The position numbers and the translations under genes were made by a program. A DNA stretch of 64,000 nt from Eretmocerus hayati (lineage: Eukaryota > Arthropoda > Insecta > Hymenoptera > Aphelinidae). Below the pieces are notes generated by a model. The model searched no databases. It was not told the DNA's origin and saw only the letters and a list, made by a program, of their open reading frames with translations. Positions 33,249-44,505 of this stretch are shown here, piece by piece (position 1 is the stretch's first letter; the number at the start of each line of letters is the position of its first letter). The stretch is from positions 86,728,748-86,792,747 of the forward strand of contig CM056742.1 in the NCBI GenBank assembly GCA_029851415.1, in the 5' to 3' direction.

Positions 33249-33989
33249 TTGTTGTTGATGGAGGATGTTTCTGCGGTTCGGAGAGTTGAGGGAAGTGTGA
33301 ATATCGCGACTCAAGTGGATTACGTCTGCAGGAATCGCGTCATCAGCTAGCGCTGCATGCCTCGCGCACAGAGTCGCAGAGTGATTACAGCATATGGTGC
33401 AAGTGATGTTGGCAAAATCTCTGGCAAATCTCGTCGCAACCGAGTTCCTCGCACCCATCATATGTGCAGCTCCATCAGCAACGAATTCCTCAAGGTTCTC
33501 TCGTGGAGTTGTCCTAAACCAGTCGAAGGACTCCATGATGCGGTTGAAAACGCTTTCTGAGCTCGCGTCATAATCATCATCGTCAATGTTATAGATGGGG
33601 ACTAGGGCCCACATAACTGAGATAATGCGCCGGAGACCTGGGTGCCATAATCTCACAATTATTATGCCATGTTTCTTGACAGCTATGCGAGTGGATTCAT
33701 CAAACATAAGTGAAAACTTTTGGGTGCGGAGTAACTCGTGTATCTCTTCTCTCCAAGCCCGAGCCAGAGCGTGTTTGATGATGTTAGACAATGTCACCCT
33801 ACGAAACCTCGATCACCTGAATGCCTCGGGATGAACAGTCACATTAAGTATCAAGTCATACAAGTCATCAATCGAAACATGCGCGAGAACGTGTTCGCAG
33901 TAAAAAGTTGCAATGGCTGCGCGAATTCTGGCTACTTCATTTCCAGCTGCTACAGCGTTCGGGAACTCATACAACCCATCGTCCTGCAC
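33249..33989 (-). pseudogene. hAT transposase catalytic exon (one stop)
   Basis: An exon with clear borders: a 3' splice site (TTTTTTATTTCGCAG just above 33989) and a 5' splice site (CAA then GTGAGT at 33248-33243). It encodes the N-terminal helical part and start of the RNase H-like fold of a hAT transposase. FYCEHVLAHVSIDDLY is the helical segment, SLMFDESTR carries the first catalytic Asp, and FVADGAAHMMG carries the second. Everything is in one frame except a single stop at 33813-33815. The catalytic Glu should lie in a later exon and the dimerisation domain is at 27.0-28.2 kb. The stop makes this copy inactive unless it is read through. Confidence 0.78.
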
Positions 33990-35110
33990 CTGCGAAATAA
34001 AAAACCATGTTGAGCTCACCGAGCCATGCGATGAATTGAATACGCGAATGGCAAGATATCAGAAAACTATCGATTATTTTCATGACGAAAGCGTAAGATG
34101 GAAGTTCCACACGGGAAGAAATCACAATTTGTACCAAGCTGACGAGCATTTTTTTTTCTTTCTTTGAAATGTGAAAGTAGGAAGTTACAACTGGCGCTTT
34201 GTGATACACCGGCTCATATACAGCCAACGTTGCTTATGAGTACTTTGCCTTGCCGTACTTTGTAGAATGTGTTAGGTGATGTATGAGATAAAGGTGTGAA
34301 TAGTCTTATACGACTAATAACTTAGTTACTATCAGAAAGAGAAAGATGTACTTTAAGAAGATGTTGAAAGCCAAAATCGGTTTCCATGTTTTTTGGTGGT
34401 AGAAAGTAGTATATAGTGTGGCATGCACGCAAAATGGCCGTGATTTCGAGCACACTTATCGCCATCAATCCCTCTGTCGTAGCGATTGGACCCATAAACT
34501 GTCCACTCTTCCGACAAATATTTCGACGTCAGAAGCTGTAAACAATTACATGAAATTATTCAATGTGAAACTCTACTCTAGCTTAATTGTCATTACATCA
34601 ATCCTCGTGAGGATTGATTTTTCCAGACCAATATGATGTTTGCAATATTTCATGTACAAATTTAGATGCTTTGCATCGAAATATTTCCTTTTGAGAATTG
34701 TTTCTAGTCGTTGCATTAGCGTGGATAACTGTTCTGAATAGAAATTTATCGGATTTTTCAGTCATTTTACGAACGAGAATAGCATGTCGAAAGCCTAAAT
34801 AAAATTTTCGTAAGCCCGAACAACCGTGAATTTTTTTCTCAGTCGATGTACACAACATTTTCCGGTCGGAAGGTTATACTTCCGTGATACATATATTTGT
34901 TTTGTCACGGATGAGCAGAGTCAATCAATCCCCTGAGAAGGTAATCTCTTTTGGACACCAAAATATGATTTGAAAAATTGCATAACTTGACGATCAAGCG
35001 TTCGGGAGCTACAGCCTCGTCCATCAGAGTTGTCCATGCAGGCCCACGTGATGAAATTATACACATATAGGTCATTTCGGAGCGAGGTGAACAGATGGGA
35101 AATCGACGGA
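33990..35110. other. Probable hAT intron, nothing recognised
   Basis: AT-rich sequence with short frames only, lying between hAT exons. Confidence 0.35.
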
Positions 35111-36338
35111 TTTTTTAAATGCCCTAAACATTTATAATCGGTAAGTACTACTCAAATATGTTAGAGGAAAATTTTTTTTCAGATATTTTTTGCAGCCTTG
35201 ACGGGTCCTCTGAATTTTTCGAGGCCCAGTTTTGGACATCATTTTGCCTATTCTTTGATATGTTGGAAGATCTGTAGCTGGGACGTGAGTGATATCTGGT
35301 AGGTCCCACAGTTCAATCAAACATGCCCAAAACTGCGATTTTGCAGGATATTTGGAAGCGGGTAGTTCGGAATAGAAGCGTCGCAGCGACACTTCAGATC
35401 GATACAGAATGAAAGATCTTGAGAAAATCTTTCATTTGGATTCTCGTATGTCATTATATTCTTTGTCGTACGAACTACAGCCGATCAAAGTTGGTTCTTT
35501 TTGCAAAAACCTAAAACTTTGAGGCGAATTTGAGGAAATCGTTTTTTTATCAACCCGAGGCCTATGGAATATTGTTGTCTCAAGGCTCTAGTTGGAAGGC
35601 TAACAATAATATCATTGTGCTTTGTGAATTCCGATTTCATAAGAGCTTTTGAAAGCCGCCGAAAATCGAGTCAAATTCCAGCCTTTTCGGGGGTCTTTAT
35701 GGGTTCAAACTTCTCTTGCACTCAGTCCGTGGACTCTAATTAATACGGCATTTGGCAAGAGACTTCCCGAGAAATAAGATCAAGAGCGACAGAATGACCT
35801 CTCGCGCGATGTTCTACGGTATTGCAGTCCAGAACTACGGTGAATGCAAGATAGGAAAGAAATTTTACTTTCTTGCAAAAACAAGCATTTTTGATCAGCT
35901 GTATTTTGTACGGGGAATAAGATGATTACACGGACGAGAATGCAAATGAAAGAATTTTTTAAAATCTTCAAATTCGTTGTGATCAAAAATTTTGCTACGA
36001 GGCTTCTATTTCGAACTACACGCATCAAAATACCGTGCAGAATCGCAGTTTTGGGCCTTTTTACATGAAACCGTCGTACCTAACAGATATCACTTTTTGG
36101 ATCGGCCAGCCCTTCTCTTGAAAGTGTTCATTATGACGAAGGAAATGTGCATAAGAAGGTTCAAAAAGATGCACCTACGCAGGTCTTCCAAAATATCAAA
36201 AAATAGGAAAAAAATAGCCAATTATGGGGCTTTGAAAATTGATAGAGCCCGCCAAGGATCCCATAACAATCTGAAAAAATCTATTTCAACGATATTCCAG
36301 TGGCACTTACCCAAAATAAATGTTTGGGGCATTTTAAA
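35111..36338. mobile_element. Foldback element with ~450-bp imperfect arms
   Basis: The left arm (about 35111-35520) and right arm (about 35870-36338) are inverted copies. AAATGCCCTAAACATTTAT at the left end faces the complement of AAATGTTTGGGGCATTTT at the right. Mirrored frames share residue patterns such as SKY.A.SQFWA. Flanks show no duplication I can call. It is a second, unrelated foldback family. Confidence 0.55.
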
Positions 36339-36413
36339 AGTGTGTCAATTTTCAATATGATTACCATGCTCCAGAACGACCCATAATAGAGTATACGTAT
36401 AGATAATACAATC

Positions 36414-36536
36414 TACCCTGGTAGAAATGTGACCAACTTTTTGGCCACCCATGCAATATATAGATATAGTGACAATGTAATCAGGTTAGAATTGCCCAGA
36501 TTTGGCCAAAAAGTGCTCACAATTTCTACCAGGGTA
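36414..36536. mobile_element. Small MITE with TA flanks
   Basis: A 123-bp block starts TACCCTGGTAGAAATGTGACC and ends in its inverted match (GCTCACAATTTCTACCAGGGTA). Inverted repeats are about 30 bp and both ends abut TA. TA target duplication and such ends are typical of Tc1/mariner-derived MITEs. Confidence 0.65.
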
Positions 36537-37076
36537 TGCATGAGTTCAATTCCATTGATTGAAAAAGCTTGATAATGAAGGTATTTCATTTATGCAATCA
36601 TATTTTGGTAGAGTTTTAGCCAGATGTGGTACCAGGACCTGGATAATTCGTCTCCTTTTTTTCAGACGCCACTCGTCAAGGTATAAATATAAGTGGTTGG
36701 TGCTCAGGTTGATGGTCTAAAGAATATTTTTCAGGGGCAGTCAAAGTTAATATTTAGCTGGATCGGACCCCAGTATCTTTCATCGGTCGGCTCTCAATTT
36801 AAATCCGATGGTCCACGAAAATAATTGAATTGAAATGTAATGCGCGAAATTCGCCATGCGCGATAAAAAAGTGTATTACATGAGATTATTAGACGTAGAG
36901 ATATGAGATAAATATTATACAAATTTTTTATGAGATTACGTGGGTCAATTCTAGTACAAGATCATACAATTCTTATGTGACTGTGAATGCAAAAAATGTT
37001 GAGAGATCATACGCAGGAAATAATCCAATCAATGTATTTGGTGAGTGATGGGGATGATTTTTGTATGGGAACTGAT
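36537..37076. other. Spacer, nothing recognised
   Basis: AT-rich sequence between the small MITE and the BED-finger exon. No gene or repeat seen. Confidence 0.35.
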
Positions 37077-37502
37077 TTAGTCCAAACCTCTGGCTCCATT
37101 CCATGCTTGCGTAGCTCTTGTGTGCCTATCACTATCAAAATGATCTGTAATTGTTCTCCAATGTGCATTTAATTCTCCAGGTGCTTGAAGATGGGGATAG
37201 AACCATTCACAAAATAGGCATCGAGCTCTGTGCACGTCGTTAGGATCAGGACGCAACCATCTCCGCGTCCAACCGTGTGCTTGCCATTCGAACCGATATC
37301 TCTGTCTGCGCTGCTGCCGAAGAGGCGGCGGAGGCGGCGGAGGCGGTGGTGGAGGCGGCTCTCCACCTATTTGTCTTCGTTCAGGTACTGGCTGGGCTCC
37401 TGGCCTATGGATTCGGCCAAGTCTTCCTTCCCGATAGACTATATCGATAAAACGACGTTCTTGGTCACCGATGAGTCTTTGTAGACGAAGAAGTCTCTCC
37501 AT
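37077..37502 (-). CDS. hAT transposase BED-type zinc finger exon
   Basis: This 141-codon frame starts at an ATG (37502). Residues 1-48 are Arg-rich. A run of 12 prolines at about residues 49-60 is encoded by GGC/GGA-type repeats on the other strand. The rest carries a BED-like finger: ARCLFCEWFYPHLQAPG with the Cys pair, then NAHWRTITDHF and DRHTRA with the two His. BED fingers bind DNA ends in hAT transposases, and this exon lies upstream of, and in the same orientation as, the catalytic exon. The frame ends at a weak donor-like CCAGAG/GTTTGG. I infer it is the first coding exon of the same gene, but the distance (~3 kb) leaves room for doubt. Confidence 0.6.
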   Translation of the reverse strand: MERLLRLQRLIGDQERRFIDIVYREGRLGRIHRPGAQPVPERRQIGGEPPPPPPPPPPPPLRQQRRQRYRFEWQAHGWTRRWLRPDPNDVHRARCLFCEWFYPHLQAPGELNAHWRTITDHFDSDRHTRATQAWNGARGLD

Positions 37503-37699
37503 TCTGTTGGAACTGGAGGATATTCTTAATGTACGTTCGCACGTGTAGAACCCCGGATTCTCATACCAAAGTCATGCAACCATACTCATCATGAATGTGG
37601 TGATATCATACAAATCTCGGTTTGAATTACAATGATGCTTTCGATTATAACTACCGGCGAAGAAGAACATGTTGCCCGTAGTAGCGACGAAAAGTAACA
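37503..37699. other. Short spacer before the 29-30 bp array
   Basis: No gene. From about 37640 it contains degenerate units (GAAGAAGAACATGTTGCCCG, GACGAAAAGTAACATTTGCCGG) related to the array that follows. Confidence 0.4.
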
Positions 37700-37970
37700 T
37701 TTGCCGGGAGCCCAGACGAAAAAAAACAGCTGCCGTATGCCCGGAGGAAAAAAAACAGCTGCCGTATGCCCGGACGAAGAAAAACACCTGCTGTATGCCC
37801 CGACGAGAAAAAACACCTGCTGTATGCCCCGACGAGAAAAAACACCTGCCGTATGCCCCGACGAAAAAAAGCACCTACTGTATGCCCGGACGGGAAAAAA
37901 ATACCTGCCGTATACCCCGACAGAAAAAAACATCTACTGTATACCTGGACGAAGAAAAACACCAAGTGGT
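37700..37970. repeat. 29-30 bp tandem array, left (direct)
   Basis: About 8.5 head-to-tail units of the type GACGAAAAAAAACACCTGCC then GTATGCCCC, each 29-30 bp. Because 30 is divisible by 3, several frames stay open through it with 10-residue repeats; these are not evidence of a gene. The complementary array at 39047-39342 is in inverted orientation. Confidence 0.85.
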
Positions 37971-39046
37971 AATAACCGGAGTTATCTCTGAAAAAATGTT
38001 AATTTAAATGTTCTCTGTCGGGGAATATCAATGTATCTAACAACGAATAACAACGAATAAGTAGTCTAACAATGAATCTGCAAAAAATGAGCAAAGCAAA
38101 ACTTCGAAGGCAAGAAAACGTCGACAACTGAAGTTTTTTCCCTGCGAACATAATATGTTACAATAAAACATACTTTCGAAGAAAATGTTGAGGATAGGAT
38201 TCCTAGAAAATCAGTTCTTCATGTATTCGACATTTCGCCCCATAGAAAACAGCTATAAATTGAAAAATTTATTCAAAAGCAATATTGCCATAGACATTTT
38301 AAATCACGCAATAATCCTGTCAGTACTTGGAAACTAAGATCGAAGCATACGCACCGTACCGAGAAACCCCTTTCCTTGTTAGAAATACTTATTGTAAGTC
38401 CAAAACGATACCCGAATGCACGCTTGAAGGGAATAATAGGATCTTACAGGTAAGAAAAGCAATCTTATTGTCTACCTTTGAACTGATTCAGAACCAAGAG
38501 AAGAATCTGAGATATCATTTTTCGTGAGCGACACGTGAAGCTCTATGATATATAGACTAGACCGTGACACGGCCTTTTTCGAAGATTAATAATTTTGGAG
38601 TGTAATAACAAATCTAGACAAGAACGAAAACAAATAACTTATGAGACCTTCTGAATTTGATCTCGAGATCAGGAATTCGATTGACGAAGTATACTGTGAA
38701 CTGAACGCCCTTCGATAGGAAAAAATTAAGAAGAGGAAACGAGAAAGAAGATACAGCTGCCTCACACTATGCAATAATTGCGGGGGTGTTTCAGGTGGAA
38801 AAAAAGACGATGGACTAGAATCATCGTATAGATTTCCAGGAAAGAGAGAGAATAGTTTTGATGAATAAGAGCAGTAAGAATCATGCAATAGGTGATATTT
38901 ACGAGACGTTCTTGGCTTGGGGCAGAGGTTATGATACTCTCTGCTGGTGCAACGCCCAGACATAGAATTTTCCTTCGAATATGGGTTGGAGCGCCTCCTA
39001 GCAGTATAAAAAAACCCCAGATGTTCTCTTTGCTCAACGATAATGA
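37971..39046. other. Spacer between inverted arrays
   Basis: About 1.08 kb with no recognised gene. Sequences next to the two arrays are not mirror images, so the inverted similarity is confined to the arrays and their outer degenerate units. Confidence 0.4.
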
Positions 39047-39342
39047 GAGGTGTTTTTTTCGTTGGGGCTTACGGTAGGTGTTTTTCTTCGTCCGGGCATA
39101 CGGCAGGTATTTTCTTCGTCCGGGCATACGGCAGGTGTTTTTTTTCGTCCGGGCATACAGCAGGTGTTTTTTTTTCGTCGGGGCATACAGCAGGTGTTTT
39201 TTTTCGTCGAGGCATACAGCAGGTGTTTTTCTTCGTCGGGGCATACGGCAGGTGTTTTTCTTCGTCCGGGCATACGGCAGGTGTTCTTTTTCGTCCGGGC
39301 TCACGGGAGGTGTTTTTCTTCGTCCGGGCATCCGGCAAACGT
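39047..39342. repeat. 28-30 bp tandem array, right (inverted)
   Basis: Ten units of the type GTGTTTTTCTTCGTCCGGGC then ATACGGCAG, the reverse complement of the left array unit. Degenerate units continue to about 39510 (for example CAAGTGTTATTTTTCGAGGC) and lead into a TATA box. Confidence 0.85.
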
Positions 39343-39522
39343 TACTTTTCGGCGGTGATCACGACCAAGTGTTATTTTTCGAGGCGTGTACGGGAGAAGT
39401 GCTACTCTTCGACGCTTGATACATATCGTGTCACTTCTCGTCGGTGACTAACATGCAAGTGTTAGTCTTCGTCGCTTGATAGTATGCAAGTGTTTTTCTT
39501 CTTCGGGGGCGACGATATGAAG

Positions 39523-39560
39523 TATATAAGTTGGCAACGACCCTTAGTTCCGTATCAGTT
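39523..39560 (+). promoter_or_regulatory. Core promoter next to tandem array
   Basis: TATATAAG at 39523-39530 is followed about 31 bases later by ATCAGTT (39554-39560), a perfect arthropod initiator. The repeat array directly upstream would sit where U3 enhancers lie in an LTR. The downstream transcript is not identified. Confidence 0.5.
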
Positions 39561-42504
39561 ACAATTAAGACTTATCATAGACCCTTGATTCGAATCCAAA
39601 AGAGAGTAATCAACATAGAGTGACTTATGAGGATCGAACTTCGTCACTTGGTATTGAATAGATTTTGACAGGAACATTACAGAGCCCTGCGCTACATTAC
39701 CCACCAGTCTTCGGGATAACGTAAGCTGGCACCTACAGTAATCAAGCCACTCAGAAAGAAGGTAATTGGAGGTTGAATCCTCAGGAAAAGAAGATTCCTT
39801 GTATTTCGAGGTACAGATTATTTCAGACCTATTTTAATCACTAAATTATCTTGAATTGTGAGTTACGGCCCTTTGAGAAGGCACTTGGCGGTCTCGCCGT
39901 GGAGAACAGGTCAAAAACCCAAAACAACGAAGTAGTAGCAGTCTCCCTTTGGCAAGGGTGTCATTATCCAGTTACCCAAAAAGTTTAAAAATTAGTGACT
40001 CTGAGAATCGGTAACAATTCAATAGAAGCGATGATTACGTAAATGACAATTTCACTCTTCACATTCCCTTCTTCCGGGAAATGAAACAGCATTTATCTCA
40101 GATCACTCACTAGGTTGATCTAGGCCACTCACTATAAAATGAATCATGACATTGTCTCGATATTTTGAAGTAGCTCCAAAGACGTATGAGGGCGAGCTGC
40201 ATATCTTCCAGAAATAGATAGAGGAATTTTTGCTTGATTTTTCGGCACATTTATCTCAAAGTGATGGGCCAACTTCACGTAGCTCTATTCGAGGTAGCCA
40301 GTAAAACAACAAAAAGACTGAATCTGATACAGTTCCGTTGAGTGAGACCAGTGTAATTACACCAAGCGCCTCAGTGAAATAGAATACGGTCATATACATT
40401 TGAAGAATTTAGACAAAGAGTGAATAATTTGACAATAATCGTTAGCCCCGTACCTATTCTAATTGATCCTCAATTACCAAAATCCATGCCTTACCGTGTG
40501 AATCCATACAAAGGACTCCTTGATACGCATCCGCAAGAAGATAATTTAGGAGTACCCTGATATCAAAAAAATGGAAATCAGTCACATCGAGAGCGATCGG
40601 TGAAAATATGAATACCGAATCTCCTGGACAGTTGTTGTGTCCATACTCACTCAGTCAGGTGGACTATGAGGTCAGCATCAACGCAATGAAACGACATCGT
40701 ACGGAACTAGTGATTCTTTCAAAACAGCCGAGTTCAGAAGATAAACTACCCGTTACTGATTCCTCAGAGCCTGGCATAATTTAGTGACGGCCTGAGTTAC
40801 ACTTACAGGGTTAGGGCTTAAAGACTTTATCATAAGACGATGTTCTAAGGGAACCCTTACTGAGAAGAACGATTAAGGGTAATTTGTTTGAGAAATATAA
40901 GCAAAGAGGATCCCCGGCTTTAGCCTGAGAATGCTGAAATTCAAGCTGCAATAAGGGAAGTTGACTTGAAGAAGTTTTTTGTTAAATCACCAAACCACAA
41001 GGGATGTATTGTAATAATCCTGAAATATGAACCCGAAATAGTTTGATATCTACGTGCTCACTTTTGACTACAGCCACCTCAACGGCTCATACATCACTTC
41101 CTCAATTTTGGTTCAAGCAGAAGCAATCACGAATACCACTGGCTACTACCGTTTTCCAAGTGATATGCGGCACGATTTTGAAACCTTCTACAGAATTCTA
41201 CTTAGAATTTAGCTTCACCACAAGCGTGAATTGCTATTGGCCGATAGCTATTAAGGAATTATCCGCGATCGAAATCTATCCAAATCTCCTAAAGAATTAC
41301 GTCATTACATCCTGAGCTTTCTTTGAAATTCACATATCCCTTATCACACCAGAGACACTTTTTATGACCGAAACTTCCATGATTTGCGAGAGAAATGCGT
41401 TATTACACCCCGAGTCCTTATAAGACAACATAGAGGGCGATAATAGGCCCGGGACTTAGCACGGAGGCTGGACCGTCGTCGAATCATGTACAGAAGTACT
41501 AAATCTAGAATATCAAAGAGGATGTTAGACTCCCGAACCTGAATCTTCTGCTCCAAATATCATTCAAGTTTGATTTGTAGCCAAATTACAACCTCGACAT
41601 TACGTGAATTTGACAGAATTTCATCTGCACCAAAGGAAAATTATAATTCCGAACAGGTATTCCCGGACAGCTAATTCATTCAAATATTATGTGAGATATT
41701 GATGACGAACGTCCCAAGTCTGGAAATAACTACAGAGTATTTTGTTCTCCGATATTTTAGAATCAACCATCTCCATGGATTATTCATTACGCTCCAAAGG
41801 CCGATTGTGAAATTCCAAACATTTCTCAATGAAGAGATATTCGATCTCAAAATTAATTATGAATCCAGTTTTAATTTTCACAAGGGTGATAACACCTTTC
41901 CTGATACGGAATGTAGGTCACTGTCAATTTATGTACATCGACGTTAATTCTAAACCGAGAGGGAAACATTTTAACCTAAAAAAAATCTATGAGGTCAACA
42001 CAAATTCATTTGTCTGGGACTAAAATTCGAAACATAATCATGTTCTTTCGCCTTTCCCCATGTTTGGTTAAATCTCGTCACTATCTCATGTTAGAAGAAG
42101 CTATACGAAAATTAGAATCTTAGACTTGGAACTTTCTGAACCTAGGAAATGATAGTAAGGTTTGCTAATAGATCACAATCAGTATTGTGAAGTTGATTAC
42201 TCAATCAAAAATCTCACGAATTAATGTTATCCTAACGAGAAGTGGAAAAATACTACACTTAATGGAGTTTAACATTATATAATCGCGACTTCATTTGAGT
42301 TGCTAAAGTAGTGCTAAAGTCAATCATAATAAAAATCACTCACATTACGTTGTCCCTTCACCACATATCTGTTGTATTCTTAATCTAACTTTTCTTATGA
42401 CTTGGCTATGTACTGCTAATAATGATGCTGATGACGATGATGGGATATCTAGTAATTGTTGCTGGACCTTGTTCTGAAGAAAAATTCGTTGTAAAATATG
42501 AGGA
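39561..42504. other. Decayed sequence, possible LTR-element relic
   Basis: No open frame encodes a recognisable domain. The promoter-like start at 39523 and a run near 39680-39740 (repeated ATTAC motifs, then a CTGGCACC stretch resembling an LTR end and primer site) hint at an old LTR element on the plus strand. I could not confirm gag or pol. A pyrimidine run at 42505-42514 is a candidate polypurine tract for element 2 on the other strand. Confidence 0.3.
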
Positions 42505-42586
42505 CCTCCCTCCCACACTTAGGTTGTTTGATGTCCTCATTAATGTTTGTACTAGATGTTTTTGTGGACCAATCCTCAGCTACTAA

Positions 42587-43570
42587 TTACGAATTTCCGT
42601 GGGACCTCCTTCTCCTATTGGGAATCTGGTGTAAGTGGGACTTCCTTCTCTGTTTCCGTCTCTTCCTTGGTACAATAATGGTACTTGTGTCGGAATCAAT
42701 TTCCAACGGCTCCGACTTTATTGTAGTTTTGTCTATTTTGAATAATTCAACTTTTGCCTCTTGTGTGAGAGTCAAATCCTTGATTATTTGCACTCTGCTT
42801 TTCGTGGCATGATACGGATTTAAACATGTTAATCGCGTTGAATTCGCTCGGTTGATCTCATCTTGTATGTCTCCAATCGGACCTGGATCGATTTCTTCTT
42901 CTGGTTCGGTCGCTTCCTTTTCAATGAGTGGTAGATCAGATGTATCTGGGTTTTCCGTTCTGATTATAGTTCTCATCTTGTCCATTCTGGGTAGACGTAT
43001 ACGTGCCTCCTTCTCTGAAATTTCGTTTCGAATTACCTTGATGTTCTTCTTCACCATCTGATTATCATCTTCGATCGTATATTCCATCCTCGATGTTGCT
43101 AGTTTTGTGCAACTGGAATCGTCCAGGAGATCAGGTGCTTTACCTGGTTCAGGCGTTTTGTTTCCCGTTGCAGATGTTCGTTTTTCCGCTTGGCCAGTTA
43201 TCCTTTCGTTGTCTGTAACTTCAAGATCATCCTTTGATTCCGAGTTGATATCTACGTTATGGTTCTTGATGTGTGAATCGGGGCCTCCCGGTTCTCTCCT
43301 ATTTTCAAGACACGTTTCCTTGGCAAGGAATCTCTCCAATATTTGCCTTTCATCAAGGCACTCGTGAGTGATGGTTAATGATATTGTAGGATCCTTGTAA
43401 TTTGGTTCAAACGTCATCTTCGTTATATCTCCGAAAGAAATCGCTATTCGATGTAAATCTTCGTAGGAAAACGGTCTTTTCAATTTGATTAAAATGCTCC
43501 CAAAATTGTTTGCTGAGACCTCCCATTCTATCATCCTGTTATGGAAAGCTTCCTTTATTCCTTTGAACAT
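42587..43570 (-). CDS. Element 2 accessory ORF B, RRM-like N-terminus and basic tail
   Basis: A 327-codon intact frame from an ATG at 43570. I do not recognise a family. The N-terminal ~85 residues follow a beta-alpha-beta RRM-like pattern: SILIKLKRPFSYEDLHRIAI, FGDITKMTFEPN, then ISLTITHECLDERQILERFL. The middle is acidic and low in complexity, probably disordered. The C-terminus is strongly basic (PRKRRKQRRKSH, RRRRSHG), suiting RNA binding or nuclear import. It lies downstream of env in the same orientation and next to an ORF with a clear RRM. The two may be parts of one tandem-RRM protein split by mutations near 43.6-43.9 kb. Gypsy elements do not normally have genes here. Confidence 0.6.
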   Translation of the reverse strand: MFKGIKEAFHNRMIEWEVSANNFGSILIKLKRPFSYEDLHRIAISFGDITKMTFEPNYKDPTISLTITHECLDERQILERFLAKETCLENRREPGGPDSHIKNHNVDINSESKDDLEVTDNERITGQAEKRTSATGNKTPEPGKAPDLLDDSSCTKLATSRMEYTIEDDNQMVKKNIKVIRNEISEKEARIRLPRMDKMRTIIRTENPDTSDLPLIEKEATEPEEEIDPGPIGDIQDEINRANSTRLTCLNPYHATKSRVQIIKDLTLTQEAKVELFKIDKTTIKSEPLEIDSDTSTIIVPRKRRKQRRKSHLHQIPNRRRRSHGNS

Positions 43571-43599
43571 TTTGCTGGGATGAGTCGATATGGTTAGTT

Positions 43600-43770
43600 G
43601 GAGGCAATATTGTCATAAGGACCATGAAGCAGGGGACCAACGCATGCAAGATAATTTGGGACCAATGCTGCTAGTGAGAATCGAGATAGGGACCGCAGGG
43701 ACCTTAATGGAGACCTTGGGGACCGTCATGTGGACCTTGATGGGGACCTTGGGGACCAAGTTAGGTGTTA
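43600..43770. repeat. Short GGGGACCTT/GGGGACCAA repeats
   Basis: About ten irregular copies of a GGGACC core (for example GGGGACCTTGGGGACC) occur between accessory ORFs A and B. In one minus-strand frame they give a Gly-Pro-rich stretch (GPQGPHQGPHDGPQG). They may be a coding hinge or simply a simple repeat. Confidence 0.55.
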
Positions 43771-43895
43771 ACTAGTCCAATTCATACTGATCGACATCCA
43801 ATTCGACCCAGTCTGTTCCTTCGTCATCGGATGCCATTCGAGCATGTTTCTTCTTGGTAAAAATTGTGGTAGGGTCTTAAGTGTCCTGCCGTCTC

Positions 43896-44483
43896 TTATG
43901 CTCTCCTACTTTTTGTTCCGGAGGGAAACTGCTTTACACACGTTCTTACATGTAGCTGAAAAATAAATTCTTCAATTTTCCTTCCACAATTTCGATGTAC
44001 CTTCAGTGTGGATTTATAGTCTTTCGGAAATCTTTTCATCGGGGCAACTATGGCCCTATACTTTAGGTCACCGTTCTCTAGTGACTGACGAGCGTCCGTT
44101 CGTTCGAAGTAACGGATGAATCCATGAGACAGTTCTCCTTGCTTGTTACACACGGTTTCCAGGTATTCCATGCGTCCAAACTGTGAGAAGTGTCTGAAGA
44201 AGTTATCTACTCGTAGGTGTGATGATTCCTTCTATGGCAGTTGACAAAAAATTCTGTTTTCATCTTTAGATTCTTGTTTACTCTTTCGCTGTATAACGGA
44301 CTTAGTTAGGTTCGGCTGACGGGTCTTGTCTGGTATAGAGAGGTTGGCTGCTATATGGTTCTCTTCACTTTCTATCACCCAATGATTGTCAAATTTTTGG
44401 ATGGTTAATTTAATAATAGACGCATAATCCAAATTCTCCATGTGCTCGGTTGAATCTTCAATGGTTTGGACCTTGGTATACAT
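43896..44483 (-). pseudogene. Element 2 accessory ORF A with RNA-recognition motif (one stop)
   Basis: From an ATG at 44483 the frame encodes a short N-terminal region, a basic stretch and then an RRM. A stop at 44232-44234 interrupts it, but the same frame continues. The RRM shows RVDNFFRHFSQFGRMEYLET (alpha 1 and beta 2), then GELSHGFIRYFERTDARQSL, where GFIRY is an RNP1-like strand, and YRAIVAP at the final strand. A splice acceptor (TTTCAATTACAG) ends 9 bases before the ATG, so it would be expressed from its own spliced RNA. It lies just downstream of env. No retroelement protein I know has this domain here, so capture of a host RNA-binding protein is one explanation. Confidence 0.65.
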
Positions 44484-44505
44484 ATTTGGACCCTGTAATT
44501 GAAAT
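44484..44505 (-). promoter_or_regulatory. Splice acceptor before accessory ORF A
   Basis: On the minus strand a T-rich tract runs into TTTCAATTACAG, with the exon starting at 44492 and the ATG at 44483. It resembles the acceptor before env. Confidence 0.5.

Noticed and set aside
37669..38007. Open frames with 10-residue repeats in the 29-30 bp arrays (both strands)
   Set aside because: A unit near 30 bp keeps several frames open automatically on both strands. No start context or domain supports a protein.
37700..39342. CRISPR-like appearance of the short repeats
   Set aside because: Units are contiguous without unique spacers, no cas genes are present and the DNA is eukaryotic.
41043..42023. 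Plus-strand frames as remains of gag or pol
   Set aside because: Translations in all frames gave no RT, integrase or capsid motif that I could defend.
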